Below, one piece after another: positions 1 through 10,466 of a DNA stretch of 64,000 nucleotides (positions are counted from its first letter, which is position 1; each line of letters starts with the position of its first letter). The DNA lies in NCBI GenBank assembly GCA_963931925.1, contig OZ007571.1, forward strand, positions 60,204,125 through 60,268,124. Direction: 5' to 3'. Origin of the DNA: Onchidella celtica (Eukaryota > Mollusca > Gastropoda > Systellommatophora > Onchidiidae). The notes beneath the pieces are model-generated. The model was not told where the DNA came from. It did no database searches and saw nothing but the letters and a program-made list of their open reading frames with translations. The position numbers and the translations under genes are program-made.

Positions 1-2026
1 GTGAACTAATTATATAATGCAACAAAATAATATCATAATAATGATGACATATATATATCATAGGTCTACTGGGCAAGCAACACCCATAACCCCTATGATT
101 GAGTTTAAAGTCAATGCATCTGATCTCTTCATTACAACAGAGTCCAATTACATCTGTCAGTGTGTCAAAAGAACAGACAATGAGCACCTACAAAGGATGC
201 CATAAAAATATGACACCTGATGCATAGACAATGCATCTATACACCTAGCATAGGCCTTTCCCTTCATGATTCATCTTATCAAAAACCAAAGTTCAAGGTT
301 CGACCCTCAAAAGTTTCTAAGTCCGACTTAACCAGTACAAATTGAAGAAAATCAACCTAACACCTATGTAGCGAACATACTAATTCAATAATAAACATAT
401 AATAAATTAAGAAATTAAAGTAAATAATCATCATCCTTTAGTATAATGCCGATATCTGAGATCCCAAATGCTGTTTAAGTGTGGCAGCCACTGTAAACAG
501 TCAGCCAGGATTGTTATTGTTGTTTGGGTCAAGCTTCCGTTTCCGGAAGCTATTAGCTAACCAATCCCGGTCTTGATTTGACCCGCTTGACCAAAAGTCA
601 TGTGATCATGCCTGCTAGCGTCTGCTGTGACCTACTCACGGCTCACGCGCGTGCTCTGCAAATCCAACACCTCTCTCTTCATCTTAACTGGTCTACTCAT
701 TATCATAAAGTCCATAATGAATACGGCATCAATAAAGGTAACGAAAAGGCACACAAGACAAATCTACACATACACCATAGTCACACTGCTGATTTAAAGG
801 AAGCTAGAAATAATCATCCAACAATAACCTTGCAACCCACGGAAGAACAAGTTAAAGTAAAGAAATAACTTGGTTATAATTCTTGCCCGTTACTCTCTCT
901 CTCTCTCTCTGTGACGTCTGTCCCTAAGAAGGACACGTTGAGCCTGAATGGCACCAACTGCAGATTAAGAATAACGATCTAGATCTGTCTATCTCTGATC
1001 CAAGTAGCGGGACTTAGACCACACCCTCCAGTAGTACTATTTGTTAGCACTTCACATAAAATCAGTCGGTCACAAATTACAGTTAAATGTTTCCATTTAA
1101 TTACATGAACTAATCATGCGCGCTAGCGTTGATAGCATTCTAGAACAACCTTACACTCTCTCTCTGCAGGATACTGATAGATCTATACTAAGATAGAACT
1201 TAGCAAGATAAACTTTACCATAGATTGTTAGCTGCTAGCCTGATTGCCTAACCAAGCTGGACAAAGTTCATCAAACCTCCAAGTATAATCTAATCATTAT
1301 TATTTCACATCATCTAAATATTATTAAATACCAGAACTAAAATAATGGGTACAACTTACGTGAACTAACCAATGAATTCACACTTGAACTACATCATCAG
1401 AGCTGGCACTTCACAAATCTTGAAATATAAATTATACAACTTCTTTTACTTTTATGTTAGTCTGGACACTACGACACGTCCTGCTGTCTTAAAGACCTGG
1501 GTGGAACTGACCGACCCACACCATCATCTAAGCGTCACCCAAACACGCGCAACCCATTCACTCCTTACAGTTCACTAAGTGCAAATTCTAATAAAACATT
1601 AAAACAAATAAAAACATTTTTAAAGACCACCATCTTGCTCGTGTATGTTCCAAATACACTATCTTAAGGAAATATTACTTAACAAGATAAAAACTAACCA
1701 AAACTTACAATGTAGTGATACATAACAAGGTTCTACTTCTGGCACCAGGGATGGTCACTTAAATTGACCAATCCTGGACAATACAGACCACGCCAAGACT
1801 ATGATTTAAAATTGGCGCAGTGAGTACATCAGTTGGCAATGTTACTCAACACCCGCATGACTCATCTCAGTGCGTGATAAACAATAAGGGGAGATTATCT
1901 ATGGTTTCTGTGTGGTTACTTCCCCTTGACCACGTCTAGTGGTCCAGCTGATCAAAATAACGGGTTTATCTCCCTTTCACTACAATGAGCTATGTTCTCA
2001 GCCCTGTAATGGTTCACCCCATTACA
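1..2026 (-). mobile_element. 3.44-kb LTR-like insertion, partial (right end only)
   Basis: Identical to 27,660-29,685, the right 2 kb of the full insertion at 26,242-29,685. It ends with TTACA at 2,026, followed by TAAG (2,027-2,030), the presumed target-site duplication. There is no coding sequence: short ORFs at 17, 578 and 1,372 match nothing recognised. It holds a short CT run near 892-911 and nested inverted repeats at 527-592. Confidence 0.6.
527..592. repeat. Nested inverted repeats (cruciform-capable)
   Basis: An outer pair GGTCAAGC (527-534) and GCTTGACC (585-592) encloses a tight hairpin AGCTTCCG (532-539), loop TTTC, CGGAAGCT (544-551). The same structure recurs at 28,186-28,251 in copy B, inside the full 3.44-kb insertion. 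Its role is unknown. Confidence 0.6.
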
Positions 2027-2330
2027 TAAGTAAAATTAAACTTTCAAATTTGATTATTTAAAATGGACACCAAAAGATATTGCAAATCATTACAGTGGTA
2101 AAATTAATGTACTTATTATGAATAAAATGAAATACAATGAAACAATAATTCATGTATATTAATTTAGTTCTAATGTTTGGTTTAATAGCTTTCTTTGTCT
2201 TGGTTAACGCAAAGCTGTGAAAAAGCATAAAGTGTTAAGATGCTAAGAAGAGATAGGTTGCATGTAAAAGCAACTTTTTTTCTTCTTTATCATACTAAAT
2301 AAATAAACTAGATGAATGATTTTGAAACGC

Positions 2331-2430
2331 TATTGTTAGGGGACCGTAGTGTAATTGCAAAGCCGAATAGAGAAAATATTGAGTTGTGTTCACTGCCCAT
2401 CTGTAGCTTATTATGTAAAATACTTGGACA
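2331..2430 (+). mobile_element. GTTGTTAGGG-type mini-element, right end lost
   Basis: The left end ATTGTTAGGGGACCGTAG and a core reading AATAGAGAAAATATTGAGTTG match the small TIR elements at 15,401-15,509 and 57,778-58,037. The right TIR (CCCTAACAAC) present in those two is missing here, where the sequence runs on into a degenerate flank. Copy B equivalent: about 29,990-30,089. Confidence 0.5.
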
Positions 2431-2510
2431 CAATAAAACTCTCAAAGTTGAATGGACAGAAACAGGTGGCAGGTCGCAGTAGGACCGAAGAACATGCAGT
2501 TTGTCTACAG

Positions 2511-3023
2511 CAGTGGTTCTCAACGTGGGCGATATCATCCCCCGGGGAGCGACTTTGAATTCCAAGGGTGGGGGGGGGGCTAAAATGAAGGAAAGGGCGT
2601 CAAGGGGGCGAAAATGGTGGTGGGAGTGGCGATTTTCTTTTTTTTTTTTTAAAGGAGGAGGGGAGTGAAGACATGGATAGAGGATTATTGGGGGGGGGAG
2701 GGATGTTACAGCGCAGTCATTAACTTATTCAACAGCACGCGGGTTTGGGTTTTATGAACAGAAAAGGCCAGCTATTTCTGTTAGTGCATTTGATAAAAAA
2801 TGCTTTCTGTTTTATAATGAATAAGCAAGTATATATAGCCTATTGTCATTAACAATTCTTTGATAAACTTTACATCGTAATTTGTGTGTAGTCTGTCTTC
2901 TTGTGAAATATATCTGTTGGCTTTGGGTAAGGTTTTTTTTTGGGGGGGGGGGAGGGGGGGGGCGAGGACAAAAAATTTGGAGCTTATAAAGGAGGTAATC
3001 GCCTGAGAAAAACTGAGAACCAC
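2511..3023 (+). mobile_element. hAT-like non-autonomous element
   Basis: It opens with CAGTGGTTCTCAAC and closes with a matching inverted end, CTGAGAACCAC (about 3,013-3,023). CAGTGGTTCTCA-type ends are familiar from hAT superfamily elements. The inside is G-rich and non-coding, with G and T homopolymer tracts. Unit C at about 58,150-58,190 has no such insert. A clean 8-bp target duplication is not visible. The copy in B is 30,170-30,682. The single A/B base difference (2,942 versus 30,601) lies in this element. Confidence 0.6.
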
Positions 3024-3849
3024 AAGGCAAGGCCACAAGAGGCAAAATTGAGGTTGGGGCGGAGGGGGGGGGGGTGGCGCGGAATAGGCCATCGTTCCTG
3101 GCGAGTCAATACATTGTTTTTATTTGAATAACGATAATAATAATAAGAAGAACGCATCTTGGTAGTTTTCTCCCAGGTCGGGGAAATGTACTGCAGAGCT
3201 CTGTGGGAGTAGGTCAGTAATATATTCTTTTTAATAAAGAAGGACAGCAACACACTCAGGCAGGGCATTGGGAAAGAGTGAGCGGTTTCCTAATCACCAA
3301 CACAGTAATTCAATTCAATCCCCTGCATTTTTCTCAACCACTCGTGCATTATTCTGGTTACTCGGTGATACTTTATTCACCAGCACTCACAAACACGAAC
3401 ACACTCACATTGCATTGGCTGTATTATTAAAATTTGTACTCAACGGTGTGGGTCAAGGTTTCTCCAGTGAAATGGTGTTGAAAACGTTATCGCCTCATGC
3501 TATCCGATCATACTTTTTTTTTTTAATGCTTCAGACCCACGGAAAGAGTCAGTTTTGTGAGTGCAGTGACTCTGTAAAAGCTAAACTTATTTCAGTGACA
3601 GATGAATTACCGTCGAAGGTATGGTGTGTTTTTCAAGGAGTTCTACTACACTCGCCTTACAAAACTCTTGCCAGGATTAAGGAGGACCTATAAAGGAGTG
3701 AAGACTTTACAGCTTTAGTTGCAGTCAAGACTGTTGTTTTTGTCTGCACAGCATGACATGGTGAGCTTATAGGGGTTGATGGCAGGTAGGGCTGTTTATT
3801 TGATCATAAGATTTAGTGCATTTTTTTTTGTTAATGAAAACTTGGCCTT

Positions 3850-3906
3850 CTCCCTCTCTCTCTCTCTCTCCCTCTCTCTCTCTTCCCCCCCCCCTCTCTC
3901 TCTCTC
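3850..3906 (+). repeat. CT microsatellite with C-tract interruptions
   Basis: Interrupted (CT)n with a poly-C block. It is identical in length at 31,509-31,565 in copy B, and hugely expanded and uninterrupted in unit C (59,047-59,153). Confidence 0.95.
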
Positions 3907-4985
3907 TTTGTGGAAAGGGGGATGGGATGATTTAGGGTTAAGCTTAATGAACATGAATCCTTTTTCTGTCGTACTTATACTGGAACTGACCAAATAAAGA
4001 GCTCCTTTGAGAACGTTTATTTTACGTTGCATTTTGAAAGGCTTTAATAATTATGTATGTTGTAACTTGTGCAGATCATCTGCAAGACCAAACCAAAAAA
4101 AATGTTAGCTTTAAGAAAACCCTACTGGATTTTCAACACCGTTGACATACCACATACCACTCATCTGCGAAGGTCAAATTTAATTTACGTAACAGAATAA
4201 ATCATCATACACTGAAAGGTATAAAAGAAAAAAGAATTGTCTCGCCAAATTTAAACTCTATTAAAAACATGTCAATAGGAAGAGTGTCAATTTGTATTTC
4301 ACTATTTTGATAAAAATACAGATCAAATAAGATGGTAAAACGAAATCAAAAACCATGCATACTGTAAAATTATTGAGGTCATCTATATCTAATACATGTG
4401 CCATTGTTTGCTTTTCATCAGTGTGACCAATTTGACAGTAACCTGAAGTAGAGAAAAGATCTAAATGTATTAGATTTTGAGACAAGGAAGGTGAGCGTTA
4501 CTGACGAAAATGGTTAAATGGTTAGGCCTAAATTAAAATATTTTTTGGCACCGTCTGATTTTTCCGTCACTACTTGGCTCTTCTTTATGTTTTAGATTAG
4601 GCTGACGAATAGAGAACAGATCTCCAGCGTTTTACACTTCCTTTTGTGATGGCCAATTGGCAAAGGATGATGTTGGCTCAATTTAATCTCTGGTAAAGTT
4701 CACTATATTTATGGCTTATTATATAATTGATATATTATGTAACGTGTATAACTGATGAAGGGAAGGAATCCGAGAAAATAGCAATATTTGAAGGGAAGAG
4801 CCGTTAACTCCCTTTTATTAACCAAAAAAAAAATGTACCCGTTCTCTTCTAATTGTGTTACTTTCTGAAGCCTACTAAAATGTGTGTACCACAAAAAAGA
4901 TGAATAAAAAATAGGGGCACAACAAGCACAGATGGAGCTCCTTCAGAAAACTAACAAATCTAACACTGTTGACGTTGTCTCCTTG

Positions 4986-5200
4986 CAGCTGGTAACCCTA
5001 TGGAAATCCGACACTTAGGAATAATGTCAAGTTGGCACATTGGAATGACATCATTCCTATGTAGATCCCCTAGTTGTGACATTGCAGTGACATCAGTCTG
5101 ATGTAGGGAATCCATTCCTATGGTAACCCTACCAACCTTACAGAAATCCTATATATCTCTATGATTAACATAGGGATGCTGTCTAAGCTTAGCTTGATTT
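4986..5200 (+). mobile_element. Short dispersed repeat (CCCTATGGAAATCC family)
   Basis: About 200 bp with CCCTATGGAAATC near the start, a GACATCATTCCT(A/T)TGTAGAT core and an AGAAATCCTAT end. Related copies occur at 14,325-14,540, 57,803-57,955 and 60,265-60,425. The 14.3-kb copy keeps inverted ends CAGCCAGC and TTGGCTGG, suggesting a MITE-like element. Confidence 0.6.
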
Positions 5201-5487
5201 TCAGTAGGATCTAGGTCTAGATTTCCTGATGAGTTCCTGATGTCTTTGAACTCTTACAATTCTTATTTCTTTTTGTTTGTGATTAAAAGAGTAAACTGTA
5301 GGGTCAGTGATTGGTAACAGGGATAAAGACAGATTAGAATTTGATTTAGGGTTAGCTTTAGGGATTGACTGGGTGGTCTGAACGTCCAGAACTCTTCCCA
5401 TCCTAATTCTTGTGGTGCTGTGATGGCAGTGTAGTTGTTTCAAAAGAATGCACAGTACATTAAAAGCACAGAACATCATGATGTAAA

Positions 5488-6445
5488 TGTAAGTGATCAA
5501 AGTATTTTGAATCATTTTGATGTTCTAGTTTGTAATGTGGTCAAGTAACCTTAACTCTTTATTTTTTTAAAAGATCCATTAAATAGTATAATTTGATGTC
5601 ATCTTTGCCAAACATTTTCAAGTGTAGTTTTTAGAATATTTTACAACATATCCTTTGTGCGGTGTTTACTAAATTAGTTAGCACCATTTGCAACCAGAAC
5701 AAAGTGTAATCCTGTCTGCCTATCACTTGTGGGTGTACCTTAAGAAAAGGGAATAGCCTAAGTGTCACCTATTTGAATCTTCGTGCACAAGTTCTATGAA
5801 ACTTGCATACATGAATTCTCACATGTAGATAGCATGCATCTTATTTAATGCACAGTTTTAATTTCTGATTGATTAAGAAAATAACATTCTGTTACAAGGC
5901 TTTGAAAAGATGAACACATGGAGCCCACCCGGCCATATGACGCCAGGTTTCACTAATGTTCACAAATGATAAAATGTGATAAATGCAGTGGATCACCTTT
6001 CCTTCTTGTAAGTGATCAAAGTATTTTGAATCATTTTGTGTTCTAGTTTCTACAGGGGTCAAGTAACATTAACTCTTTATTTTTTTCAAAGTTTACTATT
6101 AGAATAATTTTGATGCCAACTGGACAATACATTTTCAAGTGTAGTTCTTAGAATGTTTTACAACATATTCTTTATCCAGCTGTACCAGAAAAAAGTGTAT
6201 CGGTCGTAGTTTGGTTGGTGTTTACTAAAATAATTAACATTATTTGGCCAAACTGGAACAAAGCAAAGTCCCATCTGGCGGTCGCTTGTGACTGCATTGT
6301 AAGAAAACGGAATGAATCTTCACATGTAAGTTTTAAGAAGCTTACACATAAAAATTCACACATACATAGATAGCTTGTATTTTATGTAATGCCCACTTTT
6401 AATTTCTGGTTGATTGAAGGAATAAAATTCTGTTTCAAGGCAACC
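5488..6445 (+). repeat. Two tandem diverged ~520-bp repeats
   Basis: The unit starts GTAAGTGATCAAAGTATTTTGAATCATTTT and recurs at about 6,006 with the same order of landmarks: a TCAAGTAAC block, a TTTTCAAGTGTAGTT block, GGTGTTTACTAAA, and TTAATTTCTG(A/G)TTGATT. Unit C holds the same pair (60,722-61,640). A more decayed third relative lies at 22,150-22,330, just upstream of the THAP relic. Copy B: 33,147-34,104. Confidence 0.85.
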
Positions 6446-6762
6446 CATACAGCCAAGTGAGGCCTGGATTCTAGATGGAAACACCGGCTGTGGCAGTGCA
6501 TGTCGCTTTTTCATAGTACGCCTGAAAAAAGTTGGAATTTTTTTAAGGCACTGGCTAGACAAAGGATATCCTCATTCATTGAGTCAGCACATATCAGTTA
6601 CTGTATGCATGAACTTGGTGTAAATCCGCCAGTTTTGCATCATGGCATCTGCTTAGTAGTGCTTATGGTCACCTAGGTGTAAAACTCAAATTTAATTGAT
6701 ATGCATGAACAAAATTTATAGTAATTATACCTACCCCTTAAAATGCATCAATTGCCACTTAC

Positions 6763-7081
6763 CGCTGTAACAAAAATTGTCATTACACATGCACAGAACT
6801 TGTGTCAGCCAATCCCAGCGACTTGACACTGTGAGAAACTCAGTCACACATACGCAGTAATGATGTAAACAAAGTAGAGGCTGCTGAGTGTGAGGCGAAT
6901 AATGCAGACACTTAGGCATTCGTTGTAGCGTGTTCTTGCTGTTTATCATCTCATGGTTTGAAATGGAGAAAACAAAGAAAGTAACTAATATTTTATCCCA
7001 CAATATTATTATTTTGTGAAGTGGAAACTTTTTTGTTTGATGAGGAAAATTTCTTTTTTCCTCTCTTCCGTACTTCTTCAA
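6763..7081 (-). other. Minus-strand open block ending at a splice-donor-like site
   Basis: A 116-codon minus-strand ORF runs from 7,081 and reads CMCNDNFCYSG before meeting CAGCG/GTAAGT, a strong donor match, at 6,763. Unit C keeps both the donor (61,937) and a gap-free 93-codon stretch of the same frame. The substitutions between A and C mostly change amino acids, which argues against purifying selection on a protein. It may be an untranslated first exon, a degenerate exon or chance. Confidence 0.2.
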
Positions 7082-7918
7082 AACATTAAGCCCACGCTGG
7101 AGACAACATCAGCGATGGATTTTGAAGTTTCATTTTCATTAGTAACAGAATGTTGCAATTTTGCTAATTAGAATTATAACCCTGAATCAAATAAGGATGG
7201 GAGAGTTGACAAGGAGCGGGAAAAATTAAATGCTTAAGCTTACTCTTATCTTTTCTTAATTTTGGGTAGATTCTATCAAATTCCGGACTAAATACTTTGA
7301 GTCAATTGCACAAATTCTGTTGAAAAGGCATATTTATATTTTCTTTGTAGATCTGTAAGGCGGCAATATAAGATTTGTTCTTTCAGGATTGATGGTGATA
7401 GCGATCGGGCTTAATAGCAGATGCCACTTTCGTATGCTCGTTAAGCACTACCTAGCCGATTTAGACATTTGGACAAAGTGTAAAGTTACGAACCCCTTTG
7501 TATGTGTATGTATGTAGGCTTATGGAAAGCTCTGGCAGGCCGAATATTGTTTTGCACCAATGCGTTGTTTCTATCCACCATGTAATCGGCTTCTCTTATC
7601 TTTTTTCAAATTTTTGGTAGATCTCTATCAAATTTCGGACTAAATACGTTGAGCCATTTGTACAAATTTTTTTGAAAGGGCATATTTTCTTCATAGATCT
7701 GCAAGGCGGCAATAGAATTTGTTCTTTCAGGATTGATGGTGATAGCGATCAGGCTTAATAGCAGATGCCACTTTCGTATGCTCGTTAATCACTACCTAGC
7801 AGATTTAGTCATTTGGGCAAAGTGTAAAGTTAGAAAACCCCTTTGTATGTGTATGTAGGCTTATGGAAAGCACTGACATGCCGAATAGTGTTTTTCACCA
7901 ATGCGATGGGTCTATCAA

Positions 7919-8195
7919 GGGACAAGGTGGTCTAGAGGCAAGGTGCTCGCCTCTCATGCCAAGGGTCCCGGGTTCTAAACCCGGGCAGTGCAGGCATGTT
8001 GGAAATTGGATTTTTCTCATATTTTCAAGTCCCTGGTCCTATTGGGGGGTAGGATCGAGTACCTAGTCTTCTCGGATAAGGACGAAAAAATTCGGAGGGC
8101 CCGTGTGCACGTTGCGCACGTTAAAGATACCTTGGCAGTTGGAAATCGTAAAGAGCAGGCCGAAAGGCCGCTGCCCGGGCAAAATTGAAAATTGA
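7919..8195 (+). mobile_element. tRNA-derived SINE, 3' truncated
   Basis: The head GGGACAAGGTGGTCTAGAGGCAAGG carries a box-A-like segment, and GGTTCTAAACCC is a degenerate box B. It is followed by the family's middle block, TCTTCTCGGATAAGGACG and GTGTGCACGTTGCGCACG. The same family is at 49,945-50,300 and 51,019-51,508, which carry an additional 3' part (TGGGCTGCAAT...CCCAAAT.GGATTAAA) absent here. Inserted after unit C diverged, because C lacks it. Copy B: 35,578-35,854. Confidence 0.85.
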
Positions 8196-8289
8196 AATTA
8201 ATAGATTAAAATTCATCCATATCATCCCCCCCCCCGCCAGAATTTATTATTCATTATTAAATATATATTGTTATTAATAAATATTCAAA

Positions 8290-8541
8290 TATTATTTGAG
8301 TTGTGTGAACTGATGTGAGTTGTGAACTGCGCCTAACAGGCTGCGTTACAATTTGCTCTGAGATAGAGAGATAGAGTGAGCGAGACAGGGAGAGAGAAAG
8401 AAGCAGTGCAGTGTGTTGAGCGCTTTGCAGGCAGCTCCATTCTGCTCTGTGGTTGACATGTTGTTTCTGTAAAGCGCATAGAGCATTTTAAATGGATATG
8501 CGCTATATAAATGCTATACATTATTATTATTATTATTATCC
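8290..8541 (+). mobile_element. SINE/LINE-tail-like element with (ATT)n end
   Basis: After a short AT-rich spacer comes a second insert. It contains GTTGAGCGCTTTGCAGG and TGTAAAGCGCATAGAGC, then GATATGCGCTATATAAATG, and ends in (TAT)n at 8,519-8,539. This tail type is common in invertebrate non-LTR-derived repeats. It ends exactly at the third 340-bp unit. Copy B: 35,949-36,200. Confidence 0.7.
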
Positions 8542-9195
8542 ACCGTGTAATCGGCTTCACTCATCTTTTTTTAATTTTTGGTAGATCTCTATCAAATTTC
8601 GGACTAAATACGTTGATTCAATTAGGCTATACAAATTCTGCTGAGAGGGCATATTTTCTTCGTAGATCTGCAAGGCGGCAATAGGATTTGTTCTTTCAGG
8701 ATTGATAGTGATAGGGATCAGGCTTAATAGCAGATGCCACTTTTGTATGCACGTTAAGCGCTACCTTTTGTGTTCAAAGATCCAGAATTTGTGCATTATA
8801 ATATATATAAATTTATTCATTTTTTGATGAATGCCAATTTCATTTTGGAGACTCGTCATTTTTTATTGTTCTCCGTCCAACTGACAAATTGCTTTTATTT
8901 CTCCATAGTGAATATTGTGATTTGGCTGTTGGATTATTTGAGTTTGTGATCACAATAAAAAATTCTGTTCTCCAAAATTTTTTTTTTTTTTTCATTGTTT
9001 GTTTTTCTGTAAATTTTTGAAAATGTATAATTCGGAAAAAGTCCAAGCTAACATGTAAAACTTGTTCATGCATTTCATTTTTTGCTGTTTCTTGTCTCAA
9101 CAGTTATCTTATTTCCATTTTCAAATCTCGATTAGTTAATGTTGTTAAATGTGCTTAGCCCTTCTCCTTCGGAATGGATAATCTTTTTTGTATCG

Positions 9196-10255
9196 ATTTG
9201 GTTCCCTTAATACTGAATAATGGTGTCATTCCCAAGTCATGTTGATATTTATATTTACAAACAGGAAACAAAAAATTACGAAAAAAAAGAGGTGTGATGA
9301 GAAAAATGTAACTGTAGAGAAAGAAAATGGGGATGTGGAGGGATTTTTCAAAAATAAATATTGATTTCGTTATCATATTTAAAGAAGTTATTGGAAGTCG
9401 ATTAATTAAGTAGTATCGATTCCCACTTCCGGTTTGTAATAAAAACCAAGACAGTGACAAGGGCAAAGGTAGATAATCATGTTCTTGAGTTTTTAATATT
9501 TTGAAACTGCAAAATTTTGAAATCTGTTTATCAAGAGGTGCATATCTTTAAGGAATAACGATAAACCCAAGTGTTTGAATGAAAACAAAAAGTTTTGAGT
9601 AAGGTTGATAAAGGAATAAATTTAATATATGAGTTTATGCATAATGAGGTCAAACCCATAATGAAAGACAATGTATGGATTCTGTGTCATATAAGAAAAC
9701 CCAAAATTTATTTATAGTACAGAACAGCCACTTTGGGGAAACTCGGGTGGTTACTGGCTCCTGCTTCCATGTAGCGTCGAGGTCGGCGGTCGACCAAGGT
9801 ACTCGCACGGCTAGTCATGCCCAACTAGCCTGTAAAGCTTAGGGTCTGGCGAGTTTCCTCCCTTGAGGCGCTTCTGAGGGACTGAGAGTTGGGGTGGAGT
9901 TTGGTCGGGGGTAGGCCGGACAAAACATACGGATTAGAACCTACTTCCTTAGATCTTAAGGGGCAACTGGTACTTTAGTATTAGACTTAGGATCGTCCAT
10001 GTCATGGGAAAAGTGCTCTCGCAACCACATATTCAAACGGCACATGTAGTGTAGCTATGTAGGGTAATGTGTGCTGGAGTCCCCGTGCCACTTTTTTTTT
10101 CTTTCTTAAAATTTCCCAAGTAATTACATGTAGCTTCCACTTCACCCCCAGGCAAGCATAGTTTTTTTCTCTCTAATCTGTGTATGCTAAAAAGAGTTGG
10201 TTTTTAAAAAAAATTATTTTAAAATTTTCATGTGTTTTAATAGTTTTATCAACTT
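9196..10255. other. Unassigned stretch with a GC-richer patch
   Basis: No coding signal is recognised. From about 9,725 to 10,060 the composition becomes noticeably richer in G and C (for example GTCGAGGTCGGCGGTCGACC), which stands out from the AT-rich surroundings and suggests an unidentified inserted element or old exon. Copy B equivalent: 36,855-37,914. Confidence 0.3.
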
Positions 10256-10466
10256 GTCCATCGGTTCATCCATACAATTATCCATCCATGCCTCGGTCCA
10301 TCGGTCCATCCGTCCATCCATCTGTCCACCCATCTGTCCACATGTCCGTCCATCCTTCTGACCATCCACCACACATATGTCCTTCACTTTGTTCAGCTAC
10401 CCATGTGTCCTTTTCTCGTCCATCCATCCATATGTCCTTCACTTCATCCATCCATCCATCCATTCA
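10256..10466 (+). repeat. CCAT/CATC microsatellite, imperfect
   Basis: Degenerate (TCCA)n with GTCCATC variants. It creates artefactual HPSVHPSV ORFs on plus and WMDGWTDG ORFs on minus. Copy B: 37,915-38,125. Confidence 0.95.

Larger units (their letters stand above)
7245..8770 (+). repeat. ~340-bp tandem repeat, about 2.7 units, interrupted by SINEs
   Basis: Landmarks recur at 7,245, 7,590 and 8,541: GGTAGAT(C)TCTATCAAATT, GGACTAAATAC, GGCGGCAATA, TTTGTTCTTTCAGGATTGAT, TAATAGCAGATGCCACTTT, and CGTTAA(G/T)C. Two SINE-like insertions (7,919-8,540) sit between the second and third units. Unit C has two units and no insertion (62,425-63,105). Copy B: 34,904-36,429. Confidence 0.9.
2030..9195 (+). 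repeat. Block with diverged paralogue at 57,490-64,000
   Basis: This stretch aligns colinearly with unit C from about 57,490 to the window end. Shared anchors include the TTTGAT(T/C)ATTTAAAATGGAC start, the VLKTLSPHAI-coding stretch, the CT microsatellite, the 520-bp repeats, the minus-strand block near 7.0 kb and the 340-bp repeats. Apart from the mobile and tandem elements listed separately, it reads as non-coding: reading frames in A and C are broken relative to each other by indels and homopolymers. Confidence 0.85.

Noticed and set aside
2781..3092. Proline-rich minus-strand ORFs and the glycine-rich plus ORF
   Set aside because: Caused by G homopolymers of the hAT-like element. The frame changes with run length.
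3776..4032. SLSLSL / ERERER ORFs
   Set aside because: Translations of CT microsatellites; also at 31,435 and 58,971-59,247.
5201..5515. 104-codon minus-strand ORF
   Set aside because: The C counterpart has a frameshift and indels throughout, with no sign of coding constraint.
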